A stretch of DNA of 64,000 bases, taken from Warburgia ugandensis. Its lineage: Eukaryota; Streptophyta; Magnoliopsida; Canellales; Canellaceae. Below, one piece after another: positions 46,981 to 58,771 of this stretch. The notes beneath the pieces are model-generated. The model was not told where the DNA came from. It searched no databases and worked only from the letters and a program-made list of their open reading frames with translations. Position 1 is the stretch's first letter. Each line of letters begins with the position of its first letter. Both the position numbers and the translations under genes were made by a program. The stretch lies in contig CP141139.1 of NCBI GenBank assembly GCA_035236585.1, forward strand, positions 39,751,217-39,815,216, in the 5' to 3' direction.

Positions 46981-48625
46981 CTGAGTGTGCAAGCTAAGAG
47001 GATTACACGCTTCATTTGGGTTGTCTCTCATTGAGGTAAGTGATGACATTTAATGTTATGTTTTGATTTATAAAACCTTACATTATCATAGCATCATGGT
47101 TGATTGTGATGGATTGTCACTTGTTTATTTATTCTGAGATTTTGTGAGATTTAACATCTTATGCTATGATCGATATTAGATTTTGATAGTGAATTGAATG
47201 GGTTTTCATGATCAATTGTTTTATGAGATTGATACCACGTATCTTATGTATGATTAGTAATTATCTTTCTTTATTGCATCACTAAGATTGGTGGATTTTC
47301 ATAAAATTGGTGGAGGAGGCTTAGTGGCTAGTCCTTTGAGAAGCTAACCCGGGGATGAGGGGTGTGCCTTGGGGATTGTGAGCCACGAGTGCTCCTGATT
47401 TTCAAGATACAGAATTTTTGTGTTTTGTGATTTATGACGAGTGCTCTCACCCAATGGATGTCATGTTAGGAGGGAGTAGGGCTGGCCACCCACCCTCTAA
47501 AACTGTGATGTGAGTTATAATGTGATAGACACATTCCCACATATAGCTTTCAGTAGGGGTTTGGTAACATGGATAGTCTACACTACTGGTGCAGGCCTTT
47601 CCATGGGGACAGATGTTAAGTCTCCCATTATGGTGTTGACAAGGAGCGACGGTGGTTGAGACCTTGGAGGAGTTGCTACTGCGGCATGACAATCCATACT
47701 CTTATTCCGTATGCTTGCATGATGAGCATGGAGATGTTATTGTATGCCTACATGTGATGACACTCAGAGAATTGATATAAGTACTCACGATCTATTATAC
47801 AAGTGTATGGGACACTCGTGAGACCCACATAACATGGGGTGCCCTGTTTGTTATTGTATGCTCATTTACGTTGGATCATATCCTGTTTTACATTGATGAG
47901 ATCATCATGTTTTAAATCCATGAGGTGCATGTTTCATCACATATGATGTTTTAAGACTATATTAACATTACTTATGAGACTTATATTTTCATGGATAATT
48001 GACCTACATATCATATCCACTTTATCATTTGATTTTGTTTTTCCTTGTTATTACATTAAATGTCTATGTACCTATACAAGCAATAGCTTGATCAAGCATT
48101 GCTTTGTTTTGCAATGCCTCAGATATCGAGCACGACAACAAGAAAGGCAAGGCCGTGGAGGGACAGTGATAGTAGTGGCGACCACTTTGATTTGGCTGAT
48201 AGATAGCTCGACATGAGTGATTAGATGGACTACAATTGGAACCTATTTTATGGACTGTATACCTTCATTAGATGGATTTGATTATGACATTATATATATA
48301 TATATATATTATGGACATGTCATTAAGTATGGTGGAATATTATGATGGATAGACTCTAGGCCACATTATTATACTTTTTGGATATTTATTATTTTAAAAA
48401 TTAGGCGTTGTTGATTTTGATGTTGGATTTGATATTAGTATTGTCTTAAATTTATTGTTGCGTATTTATATTTATCTTTTGATCGTGGTCGTAATGTTTT
48501 TGGAAAAAGGAGATAACACCCAGAGGTTTTTTAGTAAATGTTCTAATAAAATAATTAATAGAATCTTTTGATTTTGGGATCCCAACTATAATTATTATTA
48601 TTATTATAAAAACCCGGGGGTTACA
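46981..48625 (-). repeat. Partial LTR B of the double-hairpin family, inverted
   Basis: Read from 48625 on the minus strand it begins TGTAACCCCCGGGTTTTTA, carries the double hairpin at 48120-48077, and collinear phrases with LTR E (for example CATTATGGTGTTGAC at 47627-47641 against GTCGACACCATAACGG at 56957-56972, and GATTGTCACTTGTT-type sequence). It ends where it meets copy C. No 3' terminus was found. Confidence 0.65.
48077..48120 (-). other. Tandem double hairpin, copy B
   Basis: GAGGCATTGC, loop AAAACAAA, GCAATGCTT: nine pairs including one G-U. Second stem CAAGC, loop TATT, GCTTG (complement at 48077-48090), followed by TATAGGT. Confidence 0.75.
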
Positions 48626-49415
48626 TATGCTACGTTATCAAAAAGTTGTGTACTTTATGGGATGGTTTTCTGATAACCATCCTTTATTTATTAATATAGA
48701 GGATGGTTTCTAAGAGAACCATCCTATATTTACAATTCTATTTATCCTCCAAGGATAGTATAAAAAAACCTCTAATATAGAGGATGGGTCATGGAAAACC
48801 ATCCTATATTGTTTATAATATAAGACTATTTTACTCAAATCATCCTATATTTTTAAAGATATATATTCTAATATAGGACACAAATCGCTCAATCTATCTA
48901 CCTTAATTTTATTTGAATAAGATAAGATGGTTTCTATTAAACTATCTTATATATTTTATTGACATTTTGTTAGAACCCAGTCCTATGTTGTCTATAATAA
49001 TAGTTTTGCCATATTATCTTGATCTTGAAAATCTTAGTAACTTGTGAAGGCTAGAGAGGAGCCATCCCTTATCTCCTTGATGTGTAACCTGTGATTGGCA
49101 TGACACATGATGTGTAGCTTGATTAATTATATAACCCCCTTCAACTCATACATTGGATGTTACAAACATTTTAATTTGTCCCCTCATATACAATCTAATC
49201 TAACCACCAGCATCATGCACATAATCCATCTCATTCTCCTCGATTAAATTGATTGACGGCATTGTTGTAGTGATACAAGGGTAATCAATTGTCATGTTAC
49301 TTGCGTCATCTTTACTATACAAGTCCCTTGTGGAAGCTGATAAAACAGTTGCCCATCTCATATCATGTCCATCTTATACATAAAATACCTATTTTACTTG
49401 AGATGGCAAAATAAA

Positions 49416-49790
49416 CTAATTATTTTGATAGCTGAACTCATTGAGGTTAGCCAATGTCAATTCGAGGGCATTCATTTTGATGTTATCTTTATTGTGTTCC
49501 ACCCAACAGTACTTAAACACAAACACAATTCTATAAGTATAATCAAACATCCATATATCGTGTATAACCCTGTAATAAGTATCATTAGCTACAATTAGCT
49601 TATTATCCTTTGAACTGAAAAAGAAAGTAGCTTTAATAACTAAGCTAACACCGCTACTTTGTTGTGCTCTTAACTTATCATGGTATTTTGTGTAAAAGTG
49701 ATAACCATTGATGGCATGTCTACCATACTTTATTACTTTTGGCCGATGTCCCATTGCCATCCAAAACAAGGATTCAAAAATACTTTGACC
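49416..49790 (-). pseudogene. CACTA transposase fragment, DUF4216 domain
   Basis: A 117-codon open frame reads HAINGYHFYTKYHDKLRAQQ, SSGVSLVIKATFFFSSKDNK, TYYRVIHDIWMFDYTYRIVF and VFKYCWVEHNKDNIKMNALE. NGYxFxTK, the QNSGV-like QSSGV, TYYG-like TYYR and FKCxWV-like FKYCWV are the signatures of DUF4216, found in the C-terminal part of plant CACTA TNP2 proteins. The flanking reading continues with stops (about 49415-49180). It is a remnant, not a host gene. Confidence 0.8.
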
Positions 49791-49959
49791 TGGAACATCT
49801 CGCTGATCTAAAACATGTCTATAATATTACTTAATTGAGATGATTAATATATATGTGCATATGCTGTTCAAATCTATTAAATGAATGAAGCATTATTTCA
49901 TTGTAATTAAATACCTTATGACGAAGATAAGTAGTCAAGGAGTAACAATTCTCATCTTG

Positions 49960-50100
49960 CAGACAACTTGGTATAACCTGTACACCCAACATACAATGGC
50001 TCGTCATCTTCCTCCAATGTAGGGATGTTGTGGAAGTCATCAAATGCATCTCGAAACAACAGTACAACTATACTATCTACAACACTTCTTACACTGGCTA
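49960..50100 (-). pseudogene. CACTA transposase N-terminal fragment
   Basis: Minus strand: FHNIPTLEEDDEPLYVGCTG then YTKLSAR*ELLLLDYLSS, matching the EPLYxGCxxFxKLS entry of TNP2-like proteins. It lies in the correct order before the DUF4216 piece, with the catalytic middle deleted. Confidence 0.6.
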
Positions 50101-50302
50101 CATGATCATATACACATTTCGCCCTTACCGAGGGCTTATGGGGAATTCCCTCCCAATGTCACATCTAGGGGTGATAATTTTTATCAACTCCATTGAAGCA
50201 TAAATGTTTTCTCTACTCACCTACAGTAGCCTTTTTTAGGTTTCTACATCTCAAGCATGGACATTACATCTAATTACAATTGTCACCTATCCTAAGTGCG
50301 AA

Positions 50303-50490
50303 GGGGAGCCTTGGCGCAACGGTAAAAGTTGTCATCATGTAACCTTGAGGTCATGGGTTCAAGGCGTGGAATTAGCCTCTTGCAAAAATGCAAGGTAAGG
50401 CTGCCTACTTTAGGCTATTATGGCCCACCCCTTCCCTGGACCTTGGCGGAAGCTTCATACACTGGGGCTGTCCCCCACCTGTCCCCCTCC
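50303..50490 (+). mobile_element. Au SINE with intact target-site duplication
   Basis: GGGGAGCCTTGGCGCAACGG (box A within), box B GGTTCAAGGC (50357-50366), CTCTTGCAAAAATGCAAGG, and an end of GGGGCTGTCCCCC and C/T-rich tail. Flanked by TATCCTAAGTGCGAA (50288-50302) and TATCCTAAGTGCAAA (50491-50505): 14 of 15 match. About 188 bp, the normal Au length. Polymerase III transcribed and mobilised by LINE machinery. It is younger than the CACTA element it sits in. Confidence 0.93.
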
Positions 50491-51448
50491 TATCCTAAGT
50501 GCAAACTCTATAAACATTTTTATTCCCTTCTTATATTCTCTTGATGATCTTTCCATAGTCATCCAAGCATATTTGTGCATTTTGTCCAAAAGTTGAAATT
50601 CAAATGCATGCAATGACTTTTTAGATATGTAAAGATTAATAACATTGGGTTAGGCATTCAACCAAATGCTTAGTGTGTATAAAAAATGCATGCACACACA
50701 CACACACACATTAGAGGACTTGAATTTTCTAATATAGGATTGGGATAATAAAGAATAATACAAAAACTTAAAATGATTCATACACATGAATGATTCACAC
50801 GTAGGAAGCAAAAGCTTTAGGAAAGGAATTTTATACCCATAAATATCAAATAAATTAAACATATGACAAAAAAAGAAAAAATATATACCCAAACCATTAT
50901 CAACTAAGAAAATACAAGTTAGGTGCAAAGTGTATGTAAATCCAACTCAATCTTTGAGTTTTTCATTGAAGTAGCCAAGAGTAAGAAATTACATATTGAA
51001 CTTCATATGTAGGTCTGCCTCTTGCCTTGTTCAACCTAAGATGTAGTCTCTGTCGCTCCAAGAGTCAAATATGATACATCGTATACCTTAAAATTCATTG
51101 GACGAAAAGAGGGCTAGAAGCTTGTTTAGAGATGTTTTTGTCAATATTGACCTTGATTTGGATGCTCAAGTGGAATTTGGAGCATTCCAAAAACTTGGAA
51201 AGCTATGTTAAAAAGAAGATTTAAAGGACAATTTTCCAAAATCATCTTATAAAACATGACATTATAAGATGGTTTTTAGAAACCATCTTATAAACTTTTT
51301 TTTATAAGATAGTTTTCTAAAAACTATCTCATAATTTCAAATTTTATAACAGAAATATCAGAAATTGTCTTTTTTTATTTTTAATATGATGGTTGTGTTT
51401 AAACCCCCTTTTTTTTTGTAGTTTTATAAAACCCCATTGTTAGTAGTG

Positions 51449-52380
51449 TAATCCTCATGATACTCCACACCTCTTCTCTTAAGCTACTCATGGTTTCCAT
51501 TTCCTAATCCACATCATCCAAGCCATCCAATCTATTTATGACATCTTATTTAGTTTCTAACACTCACACAATAAAATCATGCCACACACTTTCCAATTTA
51601 AAAACATTGACCCACCTTTCCATTTCATGGCCTAGGACATCTCTATTATGTTATCTTCCACATATATCTCCACTTAAAATCCTAGTCATTCACTCACATT
51701 CTTTGAGATCTATGGAGTCCTATTTAAAATTGCCCAAACTCTACCAATTGAGCTACAAAGGTGTTAGTTTTAGGTTGTTTGAATGATCCTTATTAGAGCC
51801 TCCTCACCTAACAACACTTGGGCATTCTTGGTAGGAAATATCCCCAACCCACTTATTTTTTTGTGCATATATTAGTTGGATTCTTAGTCCTAAGTTAAGA
51901 GATGTTCAACCCCCCTAAGCTTCTAACATCCAATTTAGGATGGACTCAAACTCTTGGATCTTTCATCCATAATGAATTGCCTCTCTCTCTCTCTCATTAT
52001 GAGGATAAATGAGTAAAAAAATTTGACATATTATAATTTTTGCTATTATAGTTTGCTTTTAATGATGTTAACTATGGATGTTAGGAGGTGATGAAGCTAA
52101 ATACTAAAAAACCATGAACGGATTTGGATTATATGTCAAGTACATTGGAGGGTATATAATTTCCCATAGCTTAAAGCTAAATCCATATTCTAGGAATGAA
52201 AAGAAAATAAAACCATAAGGGTCAAAATCTCTTGTTTATCTAGAGAGAAAATTGATTTGGGAAAGAAAAGTTGACATCTCTCATCAAATTCATCTTAGAA
52301 CTCCTAGAGAAAATCCTCGAAATCTACTTCAAAAGTGGTGGGATTGCTTCTTCTTCTTCATTTAAGTCTCAATATGTAAT
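51449..52380. other. No recognisable feature
   Basis: AT-rich, with a short CT run at 51979-51996. Stops in all frames. Confidence 0.5.
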
Positions 52381-52800
52381 ATTCCTTGGGAACTTGGGAA
52401 TCCAATTTCTCCTATTCCAACTTCTTGGGATAAGCCTTTTCTAATTACACTAATATCTTGGTGATAATTATGGACATCCAAATCTATGACAACATATAGC
52501 TTAATAACATGATGATGGAAGGTGACTCTATGGCAGTGACTCTTGGATCACTCAACTGTAAGTCTCATGGAAGTTCAGCGACATAATCCATGAAGCTACT
52601 AATATGTTGTCCAATAGAAATTTCTCCATTAGACATCTTCTTTGTTACATTAATGATAGATGTGATTCACTTGCAAAAAAAACAGCTATAACAAAAACAA
52701 CGACCATCTCCATTGGACTCAATGGTCCACATCTCAGCTCATTGGAAGATTTTAAGCAAGCGCATCCTAGGGGATCAATTCACATCCCCCACTCACAATA
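52380..52800 (+). pseudogene. LINE RNase H fragment
   Basis: Plus-strand pieces MMEGDSMAVTLGSLNCKSHG (52512-52572) and IHEATNMLSNRNFSIRHLL, YINDRCDSLAKKTA (52590-52690) match the xVEGDSxxV...HVxRExNxxADxLAK pattern at the end of L1-encoded RNase H domains. No upstream RT is seen. The fragment is followed by LTR D. Confidence 0.55.
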
Positions 52801-52961
52801 ATTACTCCTAGGATTCAATATGATCAACTAATTACTTCTATATTCTTTTTTAGGAATCCACCCCACAATATTGTGTTGCATTTGTTTTATATCATTTGAT
52901 TTTTGGCTTCCTCCTTGACTTATGTGACACCATAGGTTTTCTAAACCTTTTTCTAATAGAT

Positions 52962-53036
<75 letters not shown>
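52962..53036. repeat. AAC microsatellite
   Basis: About 25 uninterrupted AAC units; generates spurious poly-Asn and poly-Cys open frames. Confidence 0.95.
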
Positions 53037-53493
53037 TTGCTTTATAAAATAGGCAGGATCCTTGAAAATAAAAACTTGTAATTAACATAATTAACACAGC
53101 GTTCAAAAGAAATTCCCGAAGGTCATCCCATATCCAAAACCACAATAATAAACAGAAATCAAATTTTTGATACATTGAGCATGCTCAAAGCAAAACCATG
53201 ACAAATTATACACAATCGTGGAAAAATAATAATAAGAATAATATGTCTAAATCTCCTAGGGCCCATCCATGATCACCACATCATACACACATGGGCAAGT
53301 AAAGGTACATTATACAAGTAGTGTGGGTCTAATCTATCCAAAATGTTAACATCCATGTTTTGCCCAACAAACCTAAACACAAGTCCAAGAGACATACACT
53401 CAATCAGTCTTTGAAATACAAAATGCAGATGGTCCTCGCTCTAGTCAACCTTGCTCCATCTACTTTCTCGTAACACTATTGCAGTCCAAATAT

Positions 53494-53536
53494 GAGGTAT
53501 TGCAAAATAAAACAATGCCTCAGCAAGCTATGCTTG
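53494..53536 (+). other. Tandem double hairpin, copy D
   Basis: GAGGTATTG (53494-53502) pairs with CAATGCCTC (53513-53521), one T-G wobble. Second stem CAAGC, loop TAT, GCTTG (53524-53536), then TGTAGGT. Confidence 0.8.
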
Positions 53537-53879
53537 TGTAGGTGATTCATATTTGATAATAAATACAATAAAATCACATGACACAAAATATCATATTCAT
53601 GGTGAAATCTCTTAAGATGAATGTATACAAAGCACGTGAAACATGAGACATTCATAATGGATAAATTAGGAAATCATGAGCTAAACAAATCATTATCAAA
53701 TATGAGTATCATAACATGCAAGGCATAAAACACATGGATACACATCCATCAAGATAACAAAAGTCTGTGTTCTTAGAACAATATAATGCATGTCATGATC
53801 ATGGAATGCCATGCACAATCAAGCCCTATAAGTGTCGACTCCACTCATGGCGATGGTAATGAGTACTCATTCCAACCCT

Positions 53880-54240
53880 AGGTACCTCACGTGCAGTCCA
53901 CATCAATCCATTTCCCAACGAAAGCTTGTTAGCCATCCCCCAGCCTGACCTCATATCAGTACAAGACCTAGCTTACCCTACTTCACCCCATATATTCTGA
54001 CCATGGGTCCCTCACTTGAAGCCCACATTAGTTCATTTCCCAATGGAAGCCTGTCAGCCAGCCCCCGACCCACCCTCAGATCTGTACAAGACCCGGCTTA
54101 CCCCACTTCACCCCATACTTTTTGACCCTAGGTCCCTCACTTGTAGCCCACATCAATCCATTTCCCATTGGAAGCCTGTCAGCCATCTCTCAACCCACCC
54201 TAAGATCAGTACAAGACCCAGCTTACCCCGCTTCACCCAA
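53880..54240. repeat. Degenerate tandem repeat inside LTR D
   Basis: About three units of roughly 120 bp: CCTCACTTGNAGCCCACATY, CCATTTCCCAAYGGAAGCCT and GTACAAGACCNRGCTTACCC recur near 53885, 54005 and 54125. A minisatellite limited to this LTR copy. Confidence 0.75.
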
Positions 54241-55708
54241 TGGTCTCAATCAAGATCTATGATAAGGTGTAATCCATTACATATCAAACATGGATGGTTA
54301 TGTAATGAAATGTCACGATATCAAACATGAAGTACTCAAAACATACAATAAAACACGATAGTGCATAAAACACATGCCTCAAGAATTTTAGATAACAAGT
54401 CATGATCAATGAAATCAAAGAGAAACCTCAAATGTAATCACCTAGCTCAAATGGTACTATTCTAGTTCATTGACGTGAATACTTTATTCACTTTGCATAC
54501 ACGCTCTCAATTAGTCACACCTCTGTAAAGTACAAAAGCACATTCAGATATACAATTTTAAGACTTCTCTTAACTTTTTCAATATGAAAGTTCCCTCTAT
54601 TTAGTCTCTGACACCAATTGTCACAAGATGAAGTGATAGTGCTTATTTCTATGCTAAGGTTATCTCGTTAGCTATTTGTTGATAGCTAATTGAATGGCCA
54701 ATGATTACTAGATTTCTAATCCATGCCATTGGCTATCCACCATTCATCTTAAGTGATTGTAAGTTGTTTTCATTGTTTAGTGTCTTTATCTTAAATTTTC
54801 TAAGCATCTTAACTTAATAAAGGTCAAGGTACACAATGGTGGTGTCTGATCACCCATCAGAAGTTCCAAGTCCTTATTACTCTACCGTCCAATCAGACAA
54901 TTTAGGTCTTTTTCCTCAAATTCTATCTAGATTCTTTAATTTGTGCCATATCCTAACAATTTCAATGCCTTAGACTCATCTGTGGTGTCTGATTATGGAT
55001 CATACATTAGGAAGTCATTGTTTGCACAGTGACAGATTGGATGATCCAGATTGTCCAATATGTTTTCTAGAATAGATCACAAATCCTATCAAATCTAACC
55101 TATATCGAGTATAGATCTATTCATTACTAAGCATAGATTAACAATTCAATGGTTATATTATCTCTAAAACCTAGATCTCAGATAAAATTGTACAAATTTA
55201 GCAAAATACAACAAATCGGGAATAAGGCTTCATAGATCTTACTTTTAGAGCATGTTTCTGTGCTTCCTACACCCTTGGATCGTTTGGATCAATGCTGATT
55301 TTAGGTGAAATCCTCCAATCCTCGTTGTGCACATTGTTCCCCTCCGTTCAATAGTCAAGATGATCTCTGATCTCCAAATCACCTTGGGGTTTTGGTTCAT
55401 CCCATTGTGGGGAGTGGAATGATGAGCTCTAATCATTGATCTAAGCCATCGTCTTCTACAACGACATTTGCAAATTTTGGCAGCTGGTTTTCCCAGGTGT
55501 ACTGTTTTTGCTCTAATCCGGCATTGATTCTTCTCCGATCACAATGACACAAAAGGGCTTTTGATCATGCCCTTGAGTAGATTAAGACAGACGGTTGGTT
55601 GGAAATCAGAGCCACCGATGTCGCTGACAAGCTTTCTTTCTTCGGTTAGCCTAAAGCCCCAAAACCCTTGTTTTCTCAAGCTCACTAATGTGATAGGTTT
55701 CCCCAACA

Positions 55709-55710
<2 letters not shown>

Positions 55711-55750
<40 letters not shown>

Positions 55751-55862
55751 CCTTCTTTCTCTCCTCCTCTTCCTTCTCTTCTTCTTCTTCTTCTTCTTCC
55801 TTTCCTTCCTCTCCTTCTCCTTATCCTTCTCCCCTCTTCTTTCTTCTCCTTTCTTTCTTTCC
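55711..55862 (+). repeat. CT microsatellite and polypyrimidine tract in LTR D
   Basis: About 17 CT units followed by CTT/CCTT-rich sequence, some 50 nt before the GGGGGTGTC hairpin. Confidence 0.85.
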
Positions 55863-55917
55863 TAGTCTATTGGGTGTGGAAAAGCAAACTCGATGTTGTG
55901 TCAGGTTCTACTTCAAT

Positions 55918-55948
55918 GAGGGGGTGTCGATATCAATCTGGCCCCCTC
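55918..55948 (+). other. GGGGGTGTC...GGCCCCC hairpin, copy D
   Basis: GAGGGGG and CCCCCTC pair perfectly; the loop holds GATATCAATCTG. Confidence 0.6.
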
Positions 55949-56518
55949 CTTTAGTAATATGTTCTACATTATATATATATATATATGTGGGATGTTACAT
56001 CTTAAGACAATGTCTGCCTTTAGTTGTAGAGTGAACCTGTAACACCCCAGATTTTCAAGACATTTTTATATATAATAATAATGGCATTTTAATTAAGAGC
56101 ATTTGAGATCCCATGAGAAAAGATTTATTTAACATTTTACTAAACCTATCTTAAAAACTCCAGGTGTTAGTTTTCCTTTCTCAAAATGGCGAACATATAA
56201 TTTAAACATAAATAAATAATCCGCGTATAAATCAACGTCAAATAAATAGGCGCCTTTATTTTAATTCAAATAAATGTCCAAAACACAATAATAATATGGC
56301 CCAGGGTCTATCCATCATAACATCACATATAAATGTCCAACATATGTCCAAACATCTAAATCACATCCAAATATAAAGTATGCAGTCCATAATAAAATTC
56401 AAATGATAATCTTGTTTAATGACTCACATCACTGTCTAACACTATAGAAAAATGGTCTTTAGCAGCTCTCACGGCTTCTCAACAGCCTTGCCTTTCCTGT
56501 TATCGCTCTCGAGATCTA

Positions 56519-56561
56519 AGGCATTGCAAAACAAAGCAATGCCTCAGCAAACTATCGTTTG
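56519..56561 (+). other. Tandem double hairpin, copy E
   Basis: AGGCATTGC (56519-56527), loop AAAACAAA, GCAATGCCT (56536-56544). Second stem CAAAC, loop TATC, GTTTG (56548-56561): a G-C pair of the other copies is A-T here. Confidence 0.85.
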
Positions 56562-57819
56562 TGTAGGTACATAGACAATTAATGTAATAAATGAAAGAAA
56601 TAATGAACAACACTGATAAAAAGTCTAACACTTATGAAAATAGTGATATCATAATGCCATGTTCAAATAAATGCCAATTTATTCCATATGCTAAAACATG
56701 CAATCATAGAGTTAAAACATGACATGAATCAATAAAATGGAGCATACAACAAGAATAAGGGCACCCTAAGGTAATGGGTCCCACCACATTGCACTAACAT
56801 CCCTGATCAGGAGTACACGTAGTCAACCTCTGAGTGTCGTCACACCCAGGCATATCATCCATAACCATGCTCATCATACATGCACACATAATAAGAATAT
56901 GGGCCATCATGCTGCAGTGGCAACCCTCCATGGGTATAAACCACCGCTGCTCTCCGTCGACACCATAACGGGAGACTTAGCATCTGTCCCCATGGAAAGG
57001 CTCAGACCGGTAGTGTGGACTATCCATGTCACCAAACCCCTACCGAATGCCATCTATGGGCAGGTGTCTATCATATCACAAACTCATCACATCATAATCT
57101 CGGAAGGTGGGTGGCCGGCCCTATCCCTCCTAGCATGACGCCCACCGGGTGAGAGCACCCATCATCAAATATAAAACACGGAAATCATATGTATATGCTA
57201 AAACTCAAGAGCACTTATACCTTGCAATCCCCAAGACATGCCCATCATCCTGGGGTTAGCATATAAAAGGACCAGCTAATAAGCCTCTATTCTCATTTCC
57301 ATGTAAATCCATGCATTTTCTATATATATAATAAGAAATAAGTCTCTAATTAAGCATAACTAATTAACATCATGCTTATAAAAGCATTTTAAATAAGTTT
57401 ATTCAGTAAAAGAGTTCAATTTGGAATAACCATCCTGTACGCAATGTCGCATGAAATCCACGGTAAATAATAATTGCATTTTAAAACACAATCACACATG
57501 ATGCTATGTTTAAACATGGTTTAAAAATCAACTCAAAACATTAGTTGTCGTCACCTACCTCAGTGTGAGACCACTAGCTTGCTAATAACTCCCTTTAACT
57601 GGTATATTCACGTGCACTTGTACATGTCACATCACTATTTTAATATTTTTCTAAAGAAAAAGTGGTCATTTCTAAGTTTTTAAGTTAAAACTAGGTCCGC
57701 GTCGTCAATACGGTCACAACGCCTCTTTCGGATCGTGATTTGGACCTCTCTAGCTCCCAAAAATCAAGTTTTTGTGAAAACTACCCTTAAATGGGGCCTG
57801 CTGGACCACCATAAGGTGG

Positions 57820-58115
57820 TTTATACCGGCGGCGCCCCTTTTCCACTAGTTTACACCGGCGTATACTGGCGCACGAAGACGCACGAAGACGCAGACACCG
57901 CACAGGACGCGCCGCGTCCCGGCCCCACTGCGACTGCTAACAAGAGCCTTCCCTCACGCACACGGCGCCGTGCTGCGGGCGACGACGACGTCGTGTGACG
58001 TCGTCCCAGGTGCGTCTCCGAGTGCGTCCTAGCGTCAGCGCCAGGGCGCCAACGCCGTTGATGATGCCGGAGAAGACGACCGGATTCCGGTCGCCTCCGG
58101 CGGAGCTACAGAGCT
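57820..58115 (+). other. GC- and CpG-rich block inside LTR E
   Basis: Dense CG dinucleotides in an AT-rich setting (GACGCACGAAGACGCAGACA; CGGCGCCGTG; GACGACGACGTCGTGTGACG). The short open frames over it have no recognisable motif. Confidence 0.75.
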
Positions 58116-58744
58116 CCGTTTTGGGTGATTTTTACGCCATTTTCTTCAGAATTCTCTCTAGAATCCATTTATGCCCTCTTTTTGCACTGATTTTGCCAAA
58201 AACCATGGTTTTTAAATGATTTTTTCCAAGTTCCTAAAATCATCCCTAGGTACTGGATTTTGAATTTCTGGAGAAATCCACCGTTGGATCACTCCCAAAT
58301 TTAAAGGGTTTGCTCTTAGGTCTCTTGTGCACTAGTTGGACGGTGCGATTTTCAAACGGACAAGGTATGATCCATAAAATCACGCTCCAACAGTAGTGTG
58401 CACACAAGTTCCTAAAAATCTGATTTTTTTCCTAATTTTTAAATGCTTTCCTAATTATTTTTCTAATTAATAAATAACGAAAAACATAGCTTTGAGGCTT
58501 ACCTTGCACTTGGTCGGAGTTGCTCGTGTTGCCGGGGCTCCACTCGCCTGAAAAACGTGAATTTTTGCAGGCTAGGTTTCTGAGTAAAGCTCAGTGAAAA
58601 CGCTCAAAGTGAAGCGTTTTGGCAACCTAGGGAGGGTAGATATAGGCCTAGAGTCCTAGGGGAAGAGAACCTCTTCCATTCACACCTCTTTCCATGACTT
58701 CTCCAGCGATTTTGCTGGGATCCGGGTACAGACGTGTGGAAGAC

Positions 58745-58771
58745 GGGGGTGCCATTATCAATTTGGGCCCC
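58745..58771 (+). other. GGGGGTGCC...GGGCCCC hairpin, copy E
   Basis: GGGGGTGCCATTATCAATTT followed by GGGCCCC; same loop core ATTATCA as copies A and F. Confidence 0.55.

Larger units (their letters stand above)
48628..51448 (-). mobile_element. CACTA (En/Spm) transposon remnant
   Basis: The right end, reversed, is CACTACTAACAATGGGG. The left end is TGCTACGTTATC (worn CACTAC). Subterminal inverted units (GGATGGTTTTC...AACCATCC, 48653-48850; ATAAGATGGTTTTTAGAAAC, 51273-51345) are typical of CACTA ends. Inside, on the minus strand, are two pieces of the TNP2-type transposase gene. It is internally deleted and carries an Au SINE. No 3-bp duplication could be confirmed, so the left limit is provisional. 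Confidence 0.65.
52923..55999 (+). mobile_element. Solo LTR D (3.08 kb)
   Basis: Starts TGTGACACCATAGG and ends GGGATGTTACA. Flanking 5-mers ACTTA and TCTTA agree at 4 of 5 sites, a worn target duplication. It carries the AAC microsatellite, the double hairpin (53494-53536), a CT tract (55711-55860) and the GGGGGTGTC...GGCCCCC hairpin (55918-55948). No coding capacity; the long open frames inside are repeats. Confidence 0.75.

Noticed and set aside
50303-50490. Possible tRNA gene (boxes A and B present)
   Set aside because: No cloverleaf with a 7-bp acceptor stem; length, 3' part and target duplication identify an Au SINE.
52828-53175. Open frames with poly-Cys or poly-Asn
   Set aside because: Products of the AAC microsatellite at 52962-53036 read in both directions.
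55561-56034. 157-codon open frame
   Set aside because: Crosses the CT tract, the GGGGGTGTC hairpin and the TA run of LTR D and continues past its end; no conserved motif.
57735-58219. Two overlapping open frames in GC-rich DNA
   Set aside because: Lie in the CpG-rich block of solo LTR E; stop-poor only because of base composition.
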